In this document: in pieces, positions 54,366 to 62,920 of the stretch | Position numbering within the stretch: position 1 is the first letter of the stretch | Layout: each line of letters opens with the position of its first letter | NCBI RefSeq assembly: GCF_047303175.1 | Contig: NZ_CP138945.1 | DNA length: 64,000 nucleotides | From: Prochlorococcus_E sp000760215 | Lineage (GTDB): Bacteria; Cyanobacteriota; Cyanobacteriia; PCC-6307; Cyanobiaceae | Reading direction: 5' to 3' (one strand) | Translations under genes and position numbers: made by a program | The notes under the pieces: model-generated | Databases searched by the model: none | The model's input: the letters and a program-made list of their open reading frames with translations, nothing else | Told to the model about the DNA's origin: nothing

Positions 54366-55418
54366 ATGAACTTATTAGCTGCTGATGTTGGAGGAACAAA
54401 AACACTCCTTGGCATATATGAGTTTAAGCAAAAACTTAATCTCATTAATTCTAAATCCTATAAGTCTAAAGAGTGGGATGGATTAGATTTAATTCTTAAT
54501 CATTATTTGTCAAATTTATCTAGCAAGATATCGCAGCCAAAATATGCTTGCATTGGTTTAGCTGGTTATGTAAGTAATGGTTCAGCAGAGTTAACAAACC
54601 TCGGTTGGAAAATCAATGAGGAATTATTAAAGCAAGAAATAGGGGTGGAAAATATAACTATTATTAATGATTTTTCATGTTTAATATATGCAATCCCATT
54701 TTTAGAAAAGAGTCAATATGAAATAATTCAATACTCCAAAAACAAAGACCCTAAAAATATTACACCAAATATTTATGCAATTCTTGGCGCTGGTACAGGA
54801 CTTGGTGTGGCAAGAGGATTAATTACAAGCACCGAAATCAAAGTGCTACCCAGCGAAGGCGGACATAGAGAATTTGCGCCAAGGAATGATAGTGAATGGG
54901 AACTAAGCAAATGGCTAAAAATAAATCTAGGACTTAAGAGACTTTCAATAGAAAGAATTGTTAGTGGAACTGGCTTGGTGAATATTGCAAGATGGAGATT
55001 GACAAAAGAGGATGCAAAATTCCATCCTCTTAATAGATTAATTAAATCAACATCATCTACCATTGATACAAAAACAGACTTAGCAGAAACGATAAACAAA
55101 TCAGCTGAAGAAGGAGATCCTGTCATGAGAGAAGTATTGGACATATGGATAAGTGCTTATGGATCAGCGGCAGGGGACATAGCTCTTCAAGAGCTATGCA
55201 ATGATGGTTTATGGATTGGGGGTGGTCCCGCTGCTAGACATATCGACAACTTTAAATCAGAAAGCTTTTTAAAATCATTAAGGAACAAGGGTAGATTCTC
55301 TAATTATCTTGAGGGAATTCCAGTCATGGCAATAACCGATCGAAATTGTGGACTATTTGGAGCAGCATGTAAAGCCCATCTAATGGCCTGCAGAATGCCA
55401 AACTTATTGAGGAGATAA
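54366..55418 (+). CDS. glk: Glucokinase (Glk family)
   Basis: A 350-residue ATP-dependent glucokinase of the Glk rather than the ROK family. The phosphate loop is LLAADVGGTKTLLGIYEF, followed by GLAGYVSNGSAELTNLGW, INDFSCLIYAIPFL with the catalytic aspartate, LGAGTGLGVARGL and PSEGGHREFAPRNDSEW. The C-terminal GLWIGGGPAARHIDN and MAITDRNCGLFGAACKAH are also typical. It sits between thrS and thrB, five bases before the latter. Confidence 0.92.
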   Translation: MNLLAADVGGTKTLLGIYEFKQKLNLINSKSYKSKEWDGLDLILNHYLSNLSSKISQPKYACIGLAGYVSNGSAELTNLGWKINEELLKQEIGVENITIINDFSCLIYAIPFLEKSQYEIIQYSKNKDPKNITPNIYAILGAGTGLGVARGLITSTEIKVLPSEGGHREFAPRNDSEWELSKWLKINLGLKRLSIERIVSGTGLVNIARWRLTKEDAKFHPLNRLIKSTSSTIDTKTDLAETINKSAEEGDPVMREVLDIWISAYGSAAGDIALQELCNDGLWIGGGPAARHIDNFKSESFLKSLRNKGRFSNYLEGIPVMAITDRNCGLFGAACKAHLMACRMPNLLRR

Positions 55419-55423
55419 AGTTA

Positions 55424-56368
55424 ATGATGCAGCCTCCCTTAGGCAAAAAAGTTTTAGTGGAAGTACCATCCACAACAGCGAACCTTGGGCCAGGTTTCGA
55501 CTGTCTAGGTGCCGCATTAGGTTTAAAGAATCATTTCTCAATAATGCGTATTGATGGTGATAGTGAAAGGTTCGAATTAATCATGGAAAGCACGGAAGGA
55601 AATCATCTTAGAGGGGGTCCAGAAAATCTTTTTTATCGTGCTGCACAAAGAGTTTGGCAGACTGCTCAAGTAGAACCATTTGCCTTAGAAGCAAGGGTAA
55701 GACTTGCAGTTCCGCCTGCTAGAGGCCTTGGTAGCAGTGCTACTGCAATAGTTGCGGGTCTTGTAGGTGCGAATGCACTAATCAATGATCCTTTAAGCAA
55801 GGAAAAGCTTCTTGAGCTAGCTATCGACATAGAAGGTCACCCAGATAATGTTGTCCCATCACTTCTAGGCGGTTTATGTTTTACAGCAAAAGCAAAATCA
55901 AAAAGATGGAGAGTGGTTAGATGTGACTGGGACCAATCTATAAAAGCTGTAGTTGCTATCCCGTCTCTAAGGCTTAGTACTAGTGAAGCAAGGAGAGTAA
56001 TGCCAAAAACAGTTCCAATATCAGATGCTGTAATGAATTTAGGATCACTTACTCTTTTATTACATGGCCTAAGGACGGGTAGAGAAGACTTGATTACCGA
56101 TGGCATGCATGATCGTCTACATGAACCATATAGATGGAAATTAATAAAGGGAGGAGCTCACGTATGCGAAGCTGCCATGGCAGCAGGAGCATTTGGATGT
56201 GCAATAAGCGGAGCAGGACCGAGTATTCTTGCCTTATGTAAAAAAGAAAAAGGCAAGGACATTAGCCAAGCCATGGTAAAAGCTTGGGAAAGCGAAGGAG
56301 TGGCAAGCCGTGCTCCTTTGCTAGACCTTCAAACTTCAGGCTCCACTTGGAAACCTGGCCTAAATTGA
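55424..56368 (+). CDS. thrB: Homoserine kinase
   Basis: ThrB phosphorylates homoserine on the way to threonine. The 314-residue GHMP kinase has the N-terminal VEVPSTTANLGPGFDCLGAALG, the ATP loop VPPARGLGSSATAIVAGLVGAN near residue 100, IEGHPDNVVPSLLGG and the C-terminal GAFGCAISGAGPSILAL. Two ATGs occur in a row; either is possible. It overlaps nothing and lies 65 bases before ndhD. Its neighbour thrS is functionally related only through threonine. Confidence 0.95.
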   Translation: MMQPPLGKKVLVEVPSTTANLGPGFDCLGAALGLKNHFSIMRIDGDSERFELIMESTEGNHLRGGPENLFYRAAQRVWQTAQVEPFALEARVRLAVPPARGLGSSATAIVAGLVGANALINDPLSKEKLLELAIDIEGHPDNVVPSLLGGLCFTAKAKSKRWRVVRCDWDQSIKAVVAIPSLRLSTSEARRVMPKTVPISDAVMNLGSLTLLLHGLRTGREDLITDGMHDRLHEPYRWKLIKGGAHVCEAAMAAGAFGCAISGAGPSILALCKKEKGKDISQAMVKAWESEGVASRAPLLDLQTSGSTWKPGLN

Positions 56369-56433
56369 GTAATTTTACTCACCAAATGGAACAAAAGCTG
56401 ATAAAGTCAGATTCCATTCTTTAAAAAATAAAG

Positions 56434-57969
56434 ATGATGGACGCAAATTTAATAACACCAACAGCGTCCAACGCAACGATTCCCTGGCTATCGCTAATAG
56501 TCCTACTGCCGTCCTTAGGTGCTTTAGTAATTCAATTTCTACCTCAGGGACAAGAAGAAGGGGATTTTTCCATTAGGAACTACGCCATTGGCTTCCTTGC
56601 AGCTGATTTCTTGCTAATAATAATTGCTCTAACAAGCGTGTTTGACAGCCAAGAAAGTAACTTACAACTAATAGAAAGGATAACGTGGCTTCCATCAATA
56701 GGACTTGAATGGTCACTAGGACTTGATGGGGTGTCTGCTCCATTAATTGCATTAAGTGGATTAATAACTCTTCTAGCAGCACTTGCGAGTTGGAAAATAA
56801 CAAATAAACCAAAATTATATTTTTCTTTATTACTAATTCAGGCTTCAGCGCAATCTTTAGTTTTCCTATCACAAGATTTTCTTCTCTTCTTCCTTGCTTG
56901 GGAATTAGAACTAGTTCCAGTATATCTGTTGATTGCAATATGGGGGGGCAAAAGAAGATTATATGCTGCCACAAAGTTTATATTATACACTGCACTTGCC
57001 TCACTATTAATTCTGATTAGTGGTCTTGCACTAGCACTTTCAGGTGATACTTTCACTTTAAACTTATCTGAGCTTGCAACAAGATCGCCATCTGGGACCT
57101 TTGGTTTATTATGTTACTTAGGCTTTTTAATTGGTTTCGGAGTTAAATTACCAATATTCCCTTTACACACTTGGTTGCCAGATGCTCATGGGGAAGCAAA
57201 TGCACCTGTATCAATGTTATTAGCAGGTGTATTATTAAAAATGGGTGGTTATGCACTTATAAGATTTAATGTGCAAATGTTTCCACAGATACATATTCAG
57301 CTAGCTCCAGCTTTAATAATAATAGGTGTGGTAAATATAATATATGGGGCTTTAAATGCATTTGCTCAAGACAATGTTAAACGAAGAATTGCATGTAGTT
57401 CAGTTAGTCATATGGGTTTTGTTCTATTAGGAATAGGTGCAATAAATACACTTGGAATAAATGGAGCAATGCTGCAAATGGTAAGTCATGGATTAATTGC
57501 AGCAGCTATGTTCTTTGTTACGGGTTCATTTTATGAAAGAACTAACACCCTCTCAATACCAAACATGGGTGGTCTAGCAAAAGCACTTCCTATAACCTTT
57601 GCACTTTTCCTTACTAGTTCATTAGCATCATTAGCACTACCAGGGATGAGTGGATTTGTAAGTGAAATAACAATATTTTTAGGGATCACAAGTCAAAATA
57701 GCTTTACATCATTATTTAGATCAATTTCTCTGTTAATTGCTGCAATTGGACTAGTACTGACACCAATCTATCTTCTGTCAATGTGTAGAAGAGTATTTTT
57801 CGGTCCAAGGATACCCGCATTGGCAATGGTTAAAGAAATGGGATCTAGAGAACTTTTTATAGCAATAAGTCTTTTAGCCCCTACATTATTAATAGGTTTT
57901 TGGCCAAGAGTAGTAACTGACTTGGTTGGAAATTCAACTAATGCAATCGCTAATCATCTTATAGCGTAG
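56434..57969 (+). CDS. ndhD: NAD(P)H-quinone oxidoreductase subunit 4 (NdhD)
   Basis: A 511-residue antiporter-like subunit of the cyanobacterial NDH-1 complex in the thylakoid membrane, used in respiration and cyclic electron flow. About 14 hydrophobic segments are visible. Key features are FFLAWELELVPVYLLIAIWGG with the conserved Glu in helix 5, GFGVKLPIFPLHTWLPDAHGEAN with the lysine in helix 7, SVSHMGFVLLGIGAINTL, and MVSHGLIAAAMFF. Whether it serves the respiratory or the CO2-uptake NDH-1 form cannot be told reliably, but this chromosomal single-gene setting fits the respiratory/cyclic form. Two ATGs occur at the start. Confidence 0.93.
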   Translation: MMDANLITPTASNATIPWLSLIVLLPSLGALVIQFLPQGQEEGDFSIRNYAIGFLAADFLLIIIALTSVFDSQESNLQLIERITWLPSIGLEWSLGLDGVSAPLIALSGLITLLAALASWKITNKPKLYFSLLLIQASAQSLVFLSQDFLLFFLAWELELVPVYLLIAIWGGKRRLYAATKFILYTALASLLILISGLALALSGDTFTLNLSELATRSPSGTFGLLCYLGFLIGFGVKLPIFPLHTWLPDAHGEANAPVSMLLAGVLLKMGGYALIRFNVQMFPQIHIQLAPALIIIGVVNIIYGALNAFAQDNVKRRIACSSVSHMGFVLLGIGAINTLGINGAMLQMVSHGLIAAAMFFVTGSFYERTNTLSIPNMGGLAKALPITFALFLTSSLASLALPGMSGFVSEITIFLGITSQNSFTSLFRSISLLIAAIGLVLTPIYLLSMCRRVFFGPRIPALAMVKEMGSRELFIAISLLAPTLLIGFWPRVVTDLVGNSTNAIANHLIA

Positions 57970-58020
57970 AGACTCTTAGCTGCCTTTACGGAAACACTGA
58001 TTTTAGGTTAAATACTTACT

Positions 58021-60147
58021 ATGAAAAACACATCACCACTACTAGTCGGTAAAGGTTTACCTGATTTTACATCGATTACACATAAAGAAATAGATCATGC
58101 AATTCCCCACCTATTAAAAGGATTGAAAAAGGATTTTTCATTACTAGAAAAAAATATAGATATAGCCATGAAAGATGGCCTAGATCTAAAATGGCAGGAA
58201 ATTATAGGTCCTTTGGAAGATATCGAAGAAAGGTTTCGTTGGAGCTGGGGTACTGTATCTCATTTAAATAGTGTCTCTAATTCCCCAGAATTAAGAAAAT
58301 CCTACATTAAACAACAACCTGAGATTGTTCGTTTCAGCAACCTTCTCGGTCAAAGCAAAGTTCTCTTTAATGCATTATTAGCTTTATCATCTACTGATAA
58401 TAATTTATTGGACAGCACACAAAAGAGAATTTTAGAATCAGAACTACTCTCAATGAAAAACAGAGGGGTGGGCTTAGTTGGAGAAGCAAAAGAACAATTT
58501 AATAAAAACAGTGAGCGTCTTGCTGAATTATCAACTTTGTTTAGCAATAATGTTTTAGATGCCACCAACGAATGGAAACTATTACTAAAAGAAAAAAAAG
58601 ATATAGAAGGTCTGCCCACAAGAACACTTGAAACAATGGCAAAAGCAGCTAATGACTTAGCTATGGCCAACAATGACTTAAATGTGGAGAAAGAAGGAAC
58701 AGCAGATACAGGTCCATGGCTCCTAAGCCTAGACATGCCAAATTATATATCCTTCATGACATATTCTGAAAACAGAGGTTTACGTGAAACCATCTACAAA
58801 GCCTTTATCAGTAGAGCTAGTAAAGGGAAATTAAACAACGAGCAATACATTAAAGAAATTCTTATCTTAAGGAAACAGCAAGCTAAATTACTTGGTTATC
58901 AAAACTGGGCTCAAGTTAGTCTTGCCAGCAAAATGGCAGTCAATGTTTCTGAAGTAGAACGATTATTAGAAGAACTTAGAGAAGCGGCAATGCCAGTAGC
59001 CAAAGCTGAACTCCTAAAACTCAAACAGTTTGCATCTAATTCCATTCAGTCTGAGGAAATAGAAATTGCTCCGTGGGATCTTACATTTTGGTCTGAAAAA
59101 CTTAGAGGTCAGCTTTTCGATTTAAATCAAGAAGCACTGAGACCTTGGTTCCCTTTACCACAAGTTCTAGATGGATTATTTAAATTATGCGAAAGGCTTT
59201 TTGATATACATATTGAATTAAATCCAAATAATTATCCTGTATGGCATGAAGATGTTCAATTATTCAATGTGTTAAATAATGATGGAGAGGAAATTGCATC
59301 GTTTTACTTAGATCCCTATTCCAGACCAAATAGCAAGCGAGGAGGCGCATGGATGGACGAATGCCTAATCAAACGTAAACAATCTGATGGCGAGGATATT
59401 TTGCCAGTTGCATACCTAATCTGCAATCAAACGCCTCCTATAGGAACTACGCCTAGTCTTATGAGCTTTGAAGAAGTTAAAACACTATTTCATGAGTTTG
59501 GCCATGGCCTTCAGCATATGCTTACTACCGTTGAACATTCAAAAGCAGCAGGCATTAATAATGTTGAATGGGATGCAGTTGAATTACCTAGTCAATTCAT
59601 GGAAAACTGGTGCTTAGACAAATCAACTATTAAAGATATTGCAAAGCATTGGCAAACAAAGGAACCACTACCTGATAACGAATTCAAAAAACTACTTAAC
59701 AATCAAACTTTTAATACAGGAATTAGCACTTTAAGACAAATACACTTTGCTTTAACAGATATAAAGCTTCATAGCTATTGGGACAACGACTTGGGCGTTG
59801 AACCTGATGAACTCAGAAGAGATATCGCCAAGACAACTTCTGTAATAGAGCCAATTCATGAAGACAAGTATCTGTGTGCTTTTAGTCATATATTTGCAGG
59901 CGGATATGCAGCAGGTTATTACTCGTATAAATGGGCTGAGGTCTTAAGCGCAGATGCATTCTCTGCCTTTGAGGAGGCTGGTCTTCAAGATGAACAACAA
60001 ATTAAGATTATTGGCAATCGTTTTAGGAATACAATTCTAAGCCTTGGAGGAAGCAAACCTCCAGCTGAGATATTTAAACTCTTTAGAGGTAGGCCTGCAA
60101 GTACAAAAGCCTTAATAAAACAATGCGGACTAAATACAGTCAGTTAA
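58021..60147 (+). CDS. prlC: M3-family oligopeptidase (PrlC / oligopeptidase A)
   Basis: A 708-residue cytosolic zinc metallopeptidase of the M3A family. It degrades short peptides left from protein turnover and cleaved signal peptides. The zinc motif is KTLFHEFGHGLQHML near residue 490, followed by NNVEWDAVELPSQFMENW with the third ligand. Other features are DPYSRPNSKRGGAWMDE, SFEEVKTLFHEFG and the C-terminal FAGGYAAGYYSYKWAEVLSAD. Length is normal. It closes the long plus-strand run and its stop lies 18 bases inside the convergent lipase gene. Confidence 0.94.
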   Translation: MKNTSPLLVGKGLPDFTSITHKEIDHAIPHLLKGLKKDFSLLEKNIDIAMKDGLDLKWQEIIGPLEDIEERFRWSWGTVSHLNSVSNSPELRKSYIKQQPEIVRFSNLLGQSKVLFNALLALSSTDNNLLDSTQKRILESELLSMKNRGVGLVGEAKEQFNKNSERLAELSTLFSNNVLDATNEWKLLLKEKKDIEGLPTRTLETMAKAANDLAMANNDLNVEKEGTADTGPWLLSLDMPNYISFMTYSENRGLRETIYKAFISRASKGKLNNEQYIKEILILRKQQAKLLGYQNWAQVSLASKMAVNVSEVERLLEELREAAMPVAKAELLKLKQFASNSIQSEEIEIAPWDLTFWSEKLRGQLFDLNQEALRPWFPLPQVLDGLFKLCERLFDIHIELNPNNYPVWHEDVQLFNVLNNDGEEIASFYLDPYSRPNSKRGGAWMDECLIKRKQSDGEDILPVAYLICNQTPPIGTTPSLMSFEEVKTLFHEFGHGLQHMLTTVEHSKAAGINNVEWDAVELPSQFMENWCLDKSTIKDIAKHWQTKEPLPDNEFKKLLNNQTFNTGISTLRQIHFALTDIKLHSYWDNDLGVEPDELRRDIAKTTSVIEPIHEDKYLCAFSHIFAGGYAAGYYSYKWAEVLSADAFSAFEEAGLQDEQQIKIIGNRFRNTILSLGGSKPPAEIFKLFRGRPASTKALIKQCGLNTVS

Positions 60148-60735
60148 CAAATCTCTGACAAGCAATTCAACCGCCATTGAATTTGTAACCAACGCTTTAT
60201 GGTATAGAACTGGCACTGATATAGAAGGGCCCATAGGTAGAACTCCACAAGGTCCAGGTAATACCATTAAATCAAAGGGACAATAATAACTTCTACAATT
60301 AACTCTCTGAAGTTTTCTTGATTGTTTATTTAAAGTCTTAATAAAACCACTTCCTACTTTCATTTCAGCTATACCAGGAAATAAGAAATGTGGCATAGGT
60401 TGAGCTGTAAGGGTTCCATTATGAGGGCTACCTATACTAAAAAATCTTCTCGTTCTTCGGAATCCTCCAAGTTCCTGCAACCATACTCTACTAACTAATC
60501 CACCCATAGAAAAACCAAGTAAATCTATCTGATCTGTAGAGGCAAATTGTTCGTTTATATAGTCGTCGAGATTCCTAGCCAATTCTCTGATATTGACTCT
60601 TCCTGAGCCATGGGGTAGATAAGGTGTAAACAGAAGTGACTCAGGTTGTTGCATTCGCGTTAGCAATACTCTGAAAATCTTTTCGTTATTCCATAAGCCA
60701 TGAACTAGTACTAAAGGGCGTTTCAATAGTGACAT
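60130..60735 (-). CDS. Alpha/beta hydrolase, lipase-like
   Basis: A 201-residue alpha/beta hydrolase. The oxyanion segment is PLVLVHGLWNNEKIF near residue 10, the nucleophile elbow is LLGFSMGGLVSRVWL near 68-82, and the segment FFSIGSPHNGTLTAQPMPH resembles bacterial triacylglycerol lipases and the plant/cyanobacterial lipase-like proteins. The His of the triad is probably in VLYHKALVTN. There is no signal peptide. The frame is open 63 bases further upstream into folB, but the ATG seven bases after the folB stop gives MSLLKRPLVLVHG and is chosen. Substrate is unknown. Confidence 0.82.
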   Translation of the reverse strand: MSLLKRPLVLVHGLWNNEKIFRVLLTRMQQPESLLFTPYLPHGSGRVNIRELARNLDDYINEQFASTDQIDLLGFSMGGLVSRVWLQELGGFRRTRRFFSIGSPHNGTLTAQPMPHFLFPGIAEMKVGSGFIKTLNKQSRKLQRVNCRSYYCPFDLMVLPGPCGVLPMGPSISVPVLYHKALVTNSMAVELLVRDLLTDCI

Positions 60736-60742
60736 TAAATTA

Positions 60743-61126
60743 CTACAGCAAATTGGAATATCTGTCCCTTTCAATTGAAACGCTTCCAGTAAAACCATCT
60801 ATTGGCGGTGAACATTTTCGTAATAATATATGCATTGGAATACGTCCATATAAGCTCTCGATTGTATTAAGTATTTGCTCGCTAAAGCATTCTATTGTGA
60901 AGCATTCTATTTTAAGTGCAAGTTCCTGAATGCTTATAATAGCTAAGGAGTAATCAGTAGATTTTAAAAGGTCATCTTCTCTACCAGCTTCTTCTACATC
61001 AACCCAAATAGAAATATCTAAAAGAAAGGATTGACCTAACAGACGTTCATCTTCTAGTACTCCTACATGCGACCAAAGATTGATCGTCTCGATGTTTATA
61101 CGGCTCAAGTTTGATCGACTTGACAT
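60743..61126 (-). CDS. folB: Dihydroneopterin aldolase FolB
   Basis: FolB converts 7,8-dihydroneopterin to 6-hydroxymethyl-dihydropterin in folate synthesis. The 127-residue protein has INIETINLWSHVGVLEDERLLGQSFLLDIS at the N-terminus (here quoted in part: LWSHVGVLEDERLLGQSF), the central DYSLAIISIQELA, and IECFSEQILNTIESLY with the usual substrate glutamate region. It starts two bases after proA and is followed seven bases later by the lipase gene. The segment KIECFTIECFSEQ contains a near-exact 15-base direct repeat in the DNA. Confidence 0.9.
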   Translation of the reverse strand: MSSRSNLSRINIETINLWSHVGVLEDERLLGQSFLLDISIWVDVEEAGREDDLLKSTDYSLAIISIQELALKIECFTIECFSEQILNTIESLYGRIPMHILLRKCSPPIDGFTGSVSIERDRYSNLL

Positions 61127-61128
61127 GA

Positions 61129-62439
61129 TTATAAATCTTTATGAGTAAAGGACCTTTTACCCGAAGAAAAATCTGCAGCTATATGACCATCACCTTCTAG
61201 AAAATATTTATAAGTAACCAAGCCCTCTAGTCCAACAGGTCCTCTTGGGGGTAATGTTTGTGTGCTTATACCAACCTCGGCACCAAAACCATAGCGAAAT
61301 CCATCTGCAAAACGAGTTGAACAGTTGTGATAAACACCTGCACTATCGACACAAGACAAGAATCTCTTGGCTGTATTTTTGTTTCTAGAGGCAATAGCAT
61401 CTGTATGCCTAGACCCATACTTACGTATATGAGTTATTGCCTCATCTAGATTAGATACAACTTTTATAGAAAGCTTTAATTCAAGATATTCAGTCGACCA
61501 ATCTTCTTCAGTCGCAAGATTTGGTATTCCATATGAGTGAGACAAACTATCTCCTAAGAGCGTCACTCCTAAATTTTGAAAGGCCGGTAAGGCTATCTCT
61601 AAAAAGGAATCTGCTATACCTTTATGTAAAAGCAATGTTTCAATAGAGTTACAAGCAGCTGGATATTGACATTTACTATCAATAGCAATATCTAATGCCT
61701 GCCTTAAATCAACATCTGAATCAATATATAAATGACATATTCCATCTGCATGGCCTAAAACAGGAATCCTTGTATTGTCTTGTATAAACTTTACAAGCTC
61801 ATTACTTCCTCTGGGTATGATTAGATCAACAATTCCTTCTAGGCGAAGCAGACTCAAGCTTTCTTGACGGGTTGTCAGTAAGCATAAAGATTCTGGTTGT
61901 ACATCTGAATTCTTCAGTCCAAGCTTTAGAGCATTAATTATCGCCTCATTTGTATTTTTAGCCTCACTACCTCCCTTAAGGATGGCACCATTGCCAGATC
62001 TTACAGCAAGTGCTGCAATTTGAATCGCTGCATCCGGACGAGATTCAAAAATCACTCCAAGCACACCTAAAGGTACGGTAGTCCTATATAGAGTTAGTCC
62101 TTTGTCTAGCTCTCGACTTAGTTGACATAGTCCTAATGGATCTGGCAAGGATGCTACTTGTCTAACGCCTTGAATAGCAACATCAAGTTTTTCATGATCC
62201 ATTTTCAATCTTGCTAATAAAGGTTTACTAAGACCAGATTGCTCTGATCTAGAAAAGTCTTCTTTGTTAGCCTCGGTTATTTGCCTTGTATTAGAAGCCA
62301 GAGCATCTGCCATTGCCATTAAGGCACCTTGTCGTTGGTCATTAGTACATTGAGCCAAAGTTATAGAGGCATTTCGTAAATCAATAGAACGTTTGATTAA
62401 ATCGTTCGATGGGTATGGGACTGATGTGTTCTTTTCCAT
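61129..62439 (-). CDS. proA: Gamma-glutamyl phosphate reductase
   Basis: ProA reduces glutamyl phosphate to the semialdehyde for proline synthesis. The 436-residue protein shows VPLGVLGVIFESRPDAAIQIAAL, SGNGAILKGGSEAKNTNEAI, PRGSNELVKFIQ, the catalytic cysteine in CQYPAACNSIETLL, and the C-terminal FGAEVGISTQTLPPRGPVGLEGL. No proB is adjacent. It is the first gene of the minus-strand run proA-folB-lipase, preceded by about 95 bases that separate it from the ROK-like fragment. Confidence 0.96.
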   Translation of the reverse strand: MEKNTSVPYPSNDLIKRSIDLRNASITLAQCTNDQRQGALMAMADALASNTRQITEANKEDFSRSEQSGLSKPLLARLKMDHEKLDVAIQGVRQVASLPDPLGLCQLSRELDKGLTLYRTTVPLGVLGVIFESRPDAAIQIAALAVRSGNGAILKGGSEAKNTNEAIINALKLGLKNSDVQPESLCLLTTRQESLSLLRLEGIVDLIIPRGSNELVKFIQDNTRIPVLGHADGICHLYIDSDVDLRQALDIAIDSKCQYPAACNSIETLLLHKGIADSFLEIALPAFQNLGVTLLGDSLSHSYGIPNLATEEDWSTEYLELKLSIKVVSNLDEAITHIRKYGSRHTDAIASRNKNTAKRFLSCVDSAGVYHNCSTRFADGFRYGFGAEVGISTQTLPPRGPVGLEGLVTYKYFLEGDGHIAADFSSGKRSFTHKDL

Positions 62440-62534
62440 TAATTCTTAATGTCCTGTATTTATACTGCCTTAGAAATTGTAAGGAAAGTGACAATTATAA
62501 AAGTCATTAATACATAAAGCAAAATAGTGACGTG

Positions 62535-62912
62535 TCAATTATGAGAATAAAAAATAGAAGCATCTTCAATTAGTGAAAAAGAAGGCTTAGCAATAAGTGA
62601 TATTGTCCTATGCAGCCTAGCTTCAAGCCATTTAGCCAAAGGTACATCTATCCATCCAGGCCATAAAGCACAAGAAATAACCTTCTTATCACAATCATCT
62701 AAAATTCCTGGTATAGCAACAGTAACGAAACCTCTTAGCGAATTTTCGTCTATAGATTCAATGATTTCACTTAGAAATATGGTGAAAGCACCAGGTGATT
62801 GGGGGGGTGAAAAAACATAGTCTTTTTGATCACATTCAACCTCAGAATGAAAAAGATATGTCTTAATAAAAGAAAAGCCAACATCAATTCCAACATGTGA
62901 ATGTGGATCCAT
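62535..62912 (-). pseudogene. Truncated ROK/glucokinase-like N-terminal domain
   Basis: A 125-residue ORF resembling only the N-terminal domain of an ROK or ASKHA sugar kinase. GIDVGFSFIKTYLFH matches the phosphate-1 loop (normally DIGGTxxK/R), GFVTVAIPGILDD matches the glycine-rich GxPG segment, and WIDVPLAKWLEARLHRTISL matches the helix before the usual N-D-A catalytic segment. The chain ends a few residues after IAKPSFSLIEDASIFY, where ROK proteins continue with about 150 more residues, and the catalytic motif and ATP-binding lobe are missing. The 95 bases downstream hold no continuation that I can see. It could be a decayed gene or a short functional binding protein. Confidence 0.55.
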
Positions 62913-62920
62913 TGTTCAAT

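Noticed and set aside
54773..55144. 123-codon open frame antisense to glk
   Set aside because: Lies wholly inside a conserved kinase gene and has no recognisable features; a shadow frame.
56573..56974. 133-codon open frame antisense to ndhD
   Set aside because: Composition mirrors the coding strand of a well-conserved membrane protein; no start context or domain supports it.
60885..60911. 15-base near-exact tandem repeat in folB (encodes IECFT-IECFS)
   Set aside because: The FolB length and alignment are normal, so it does not look like an insertion; chance similarity of codons.
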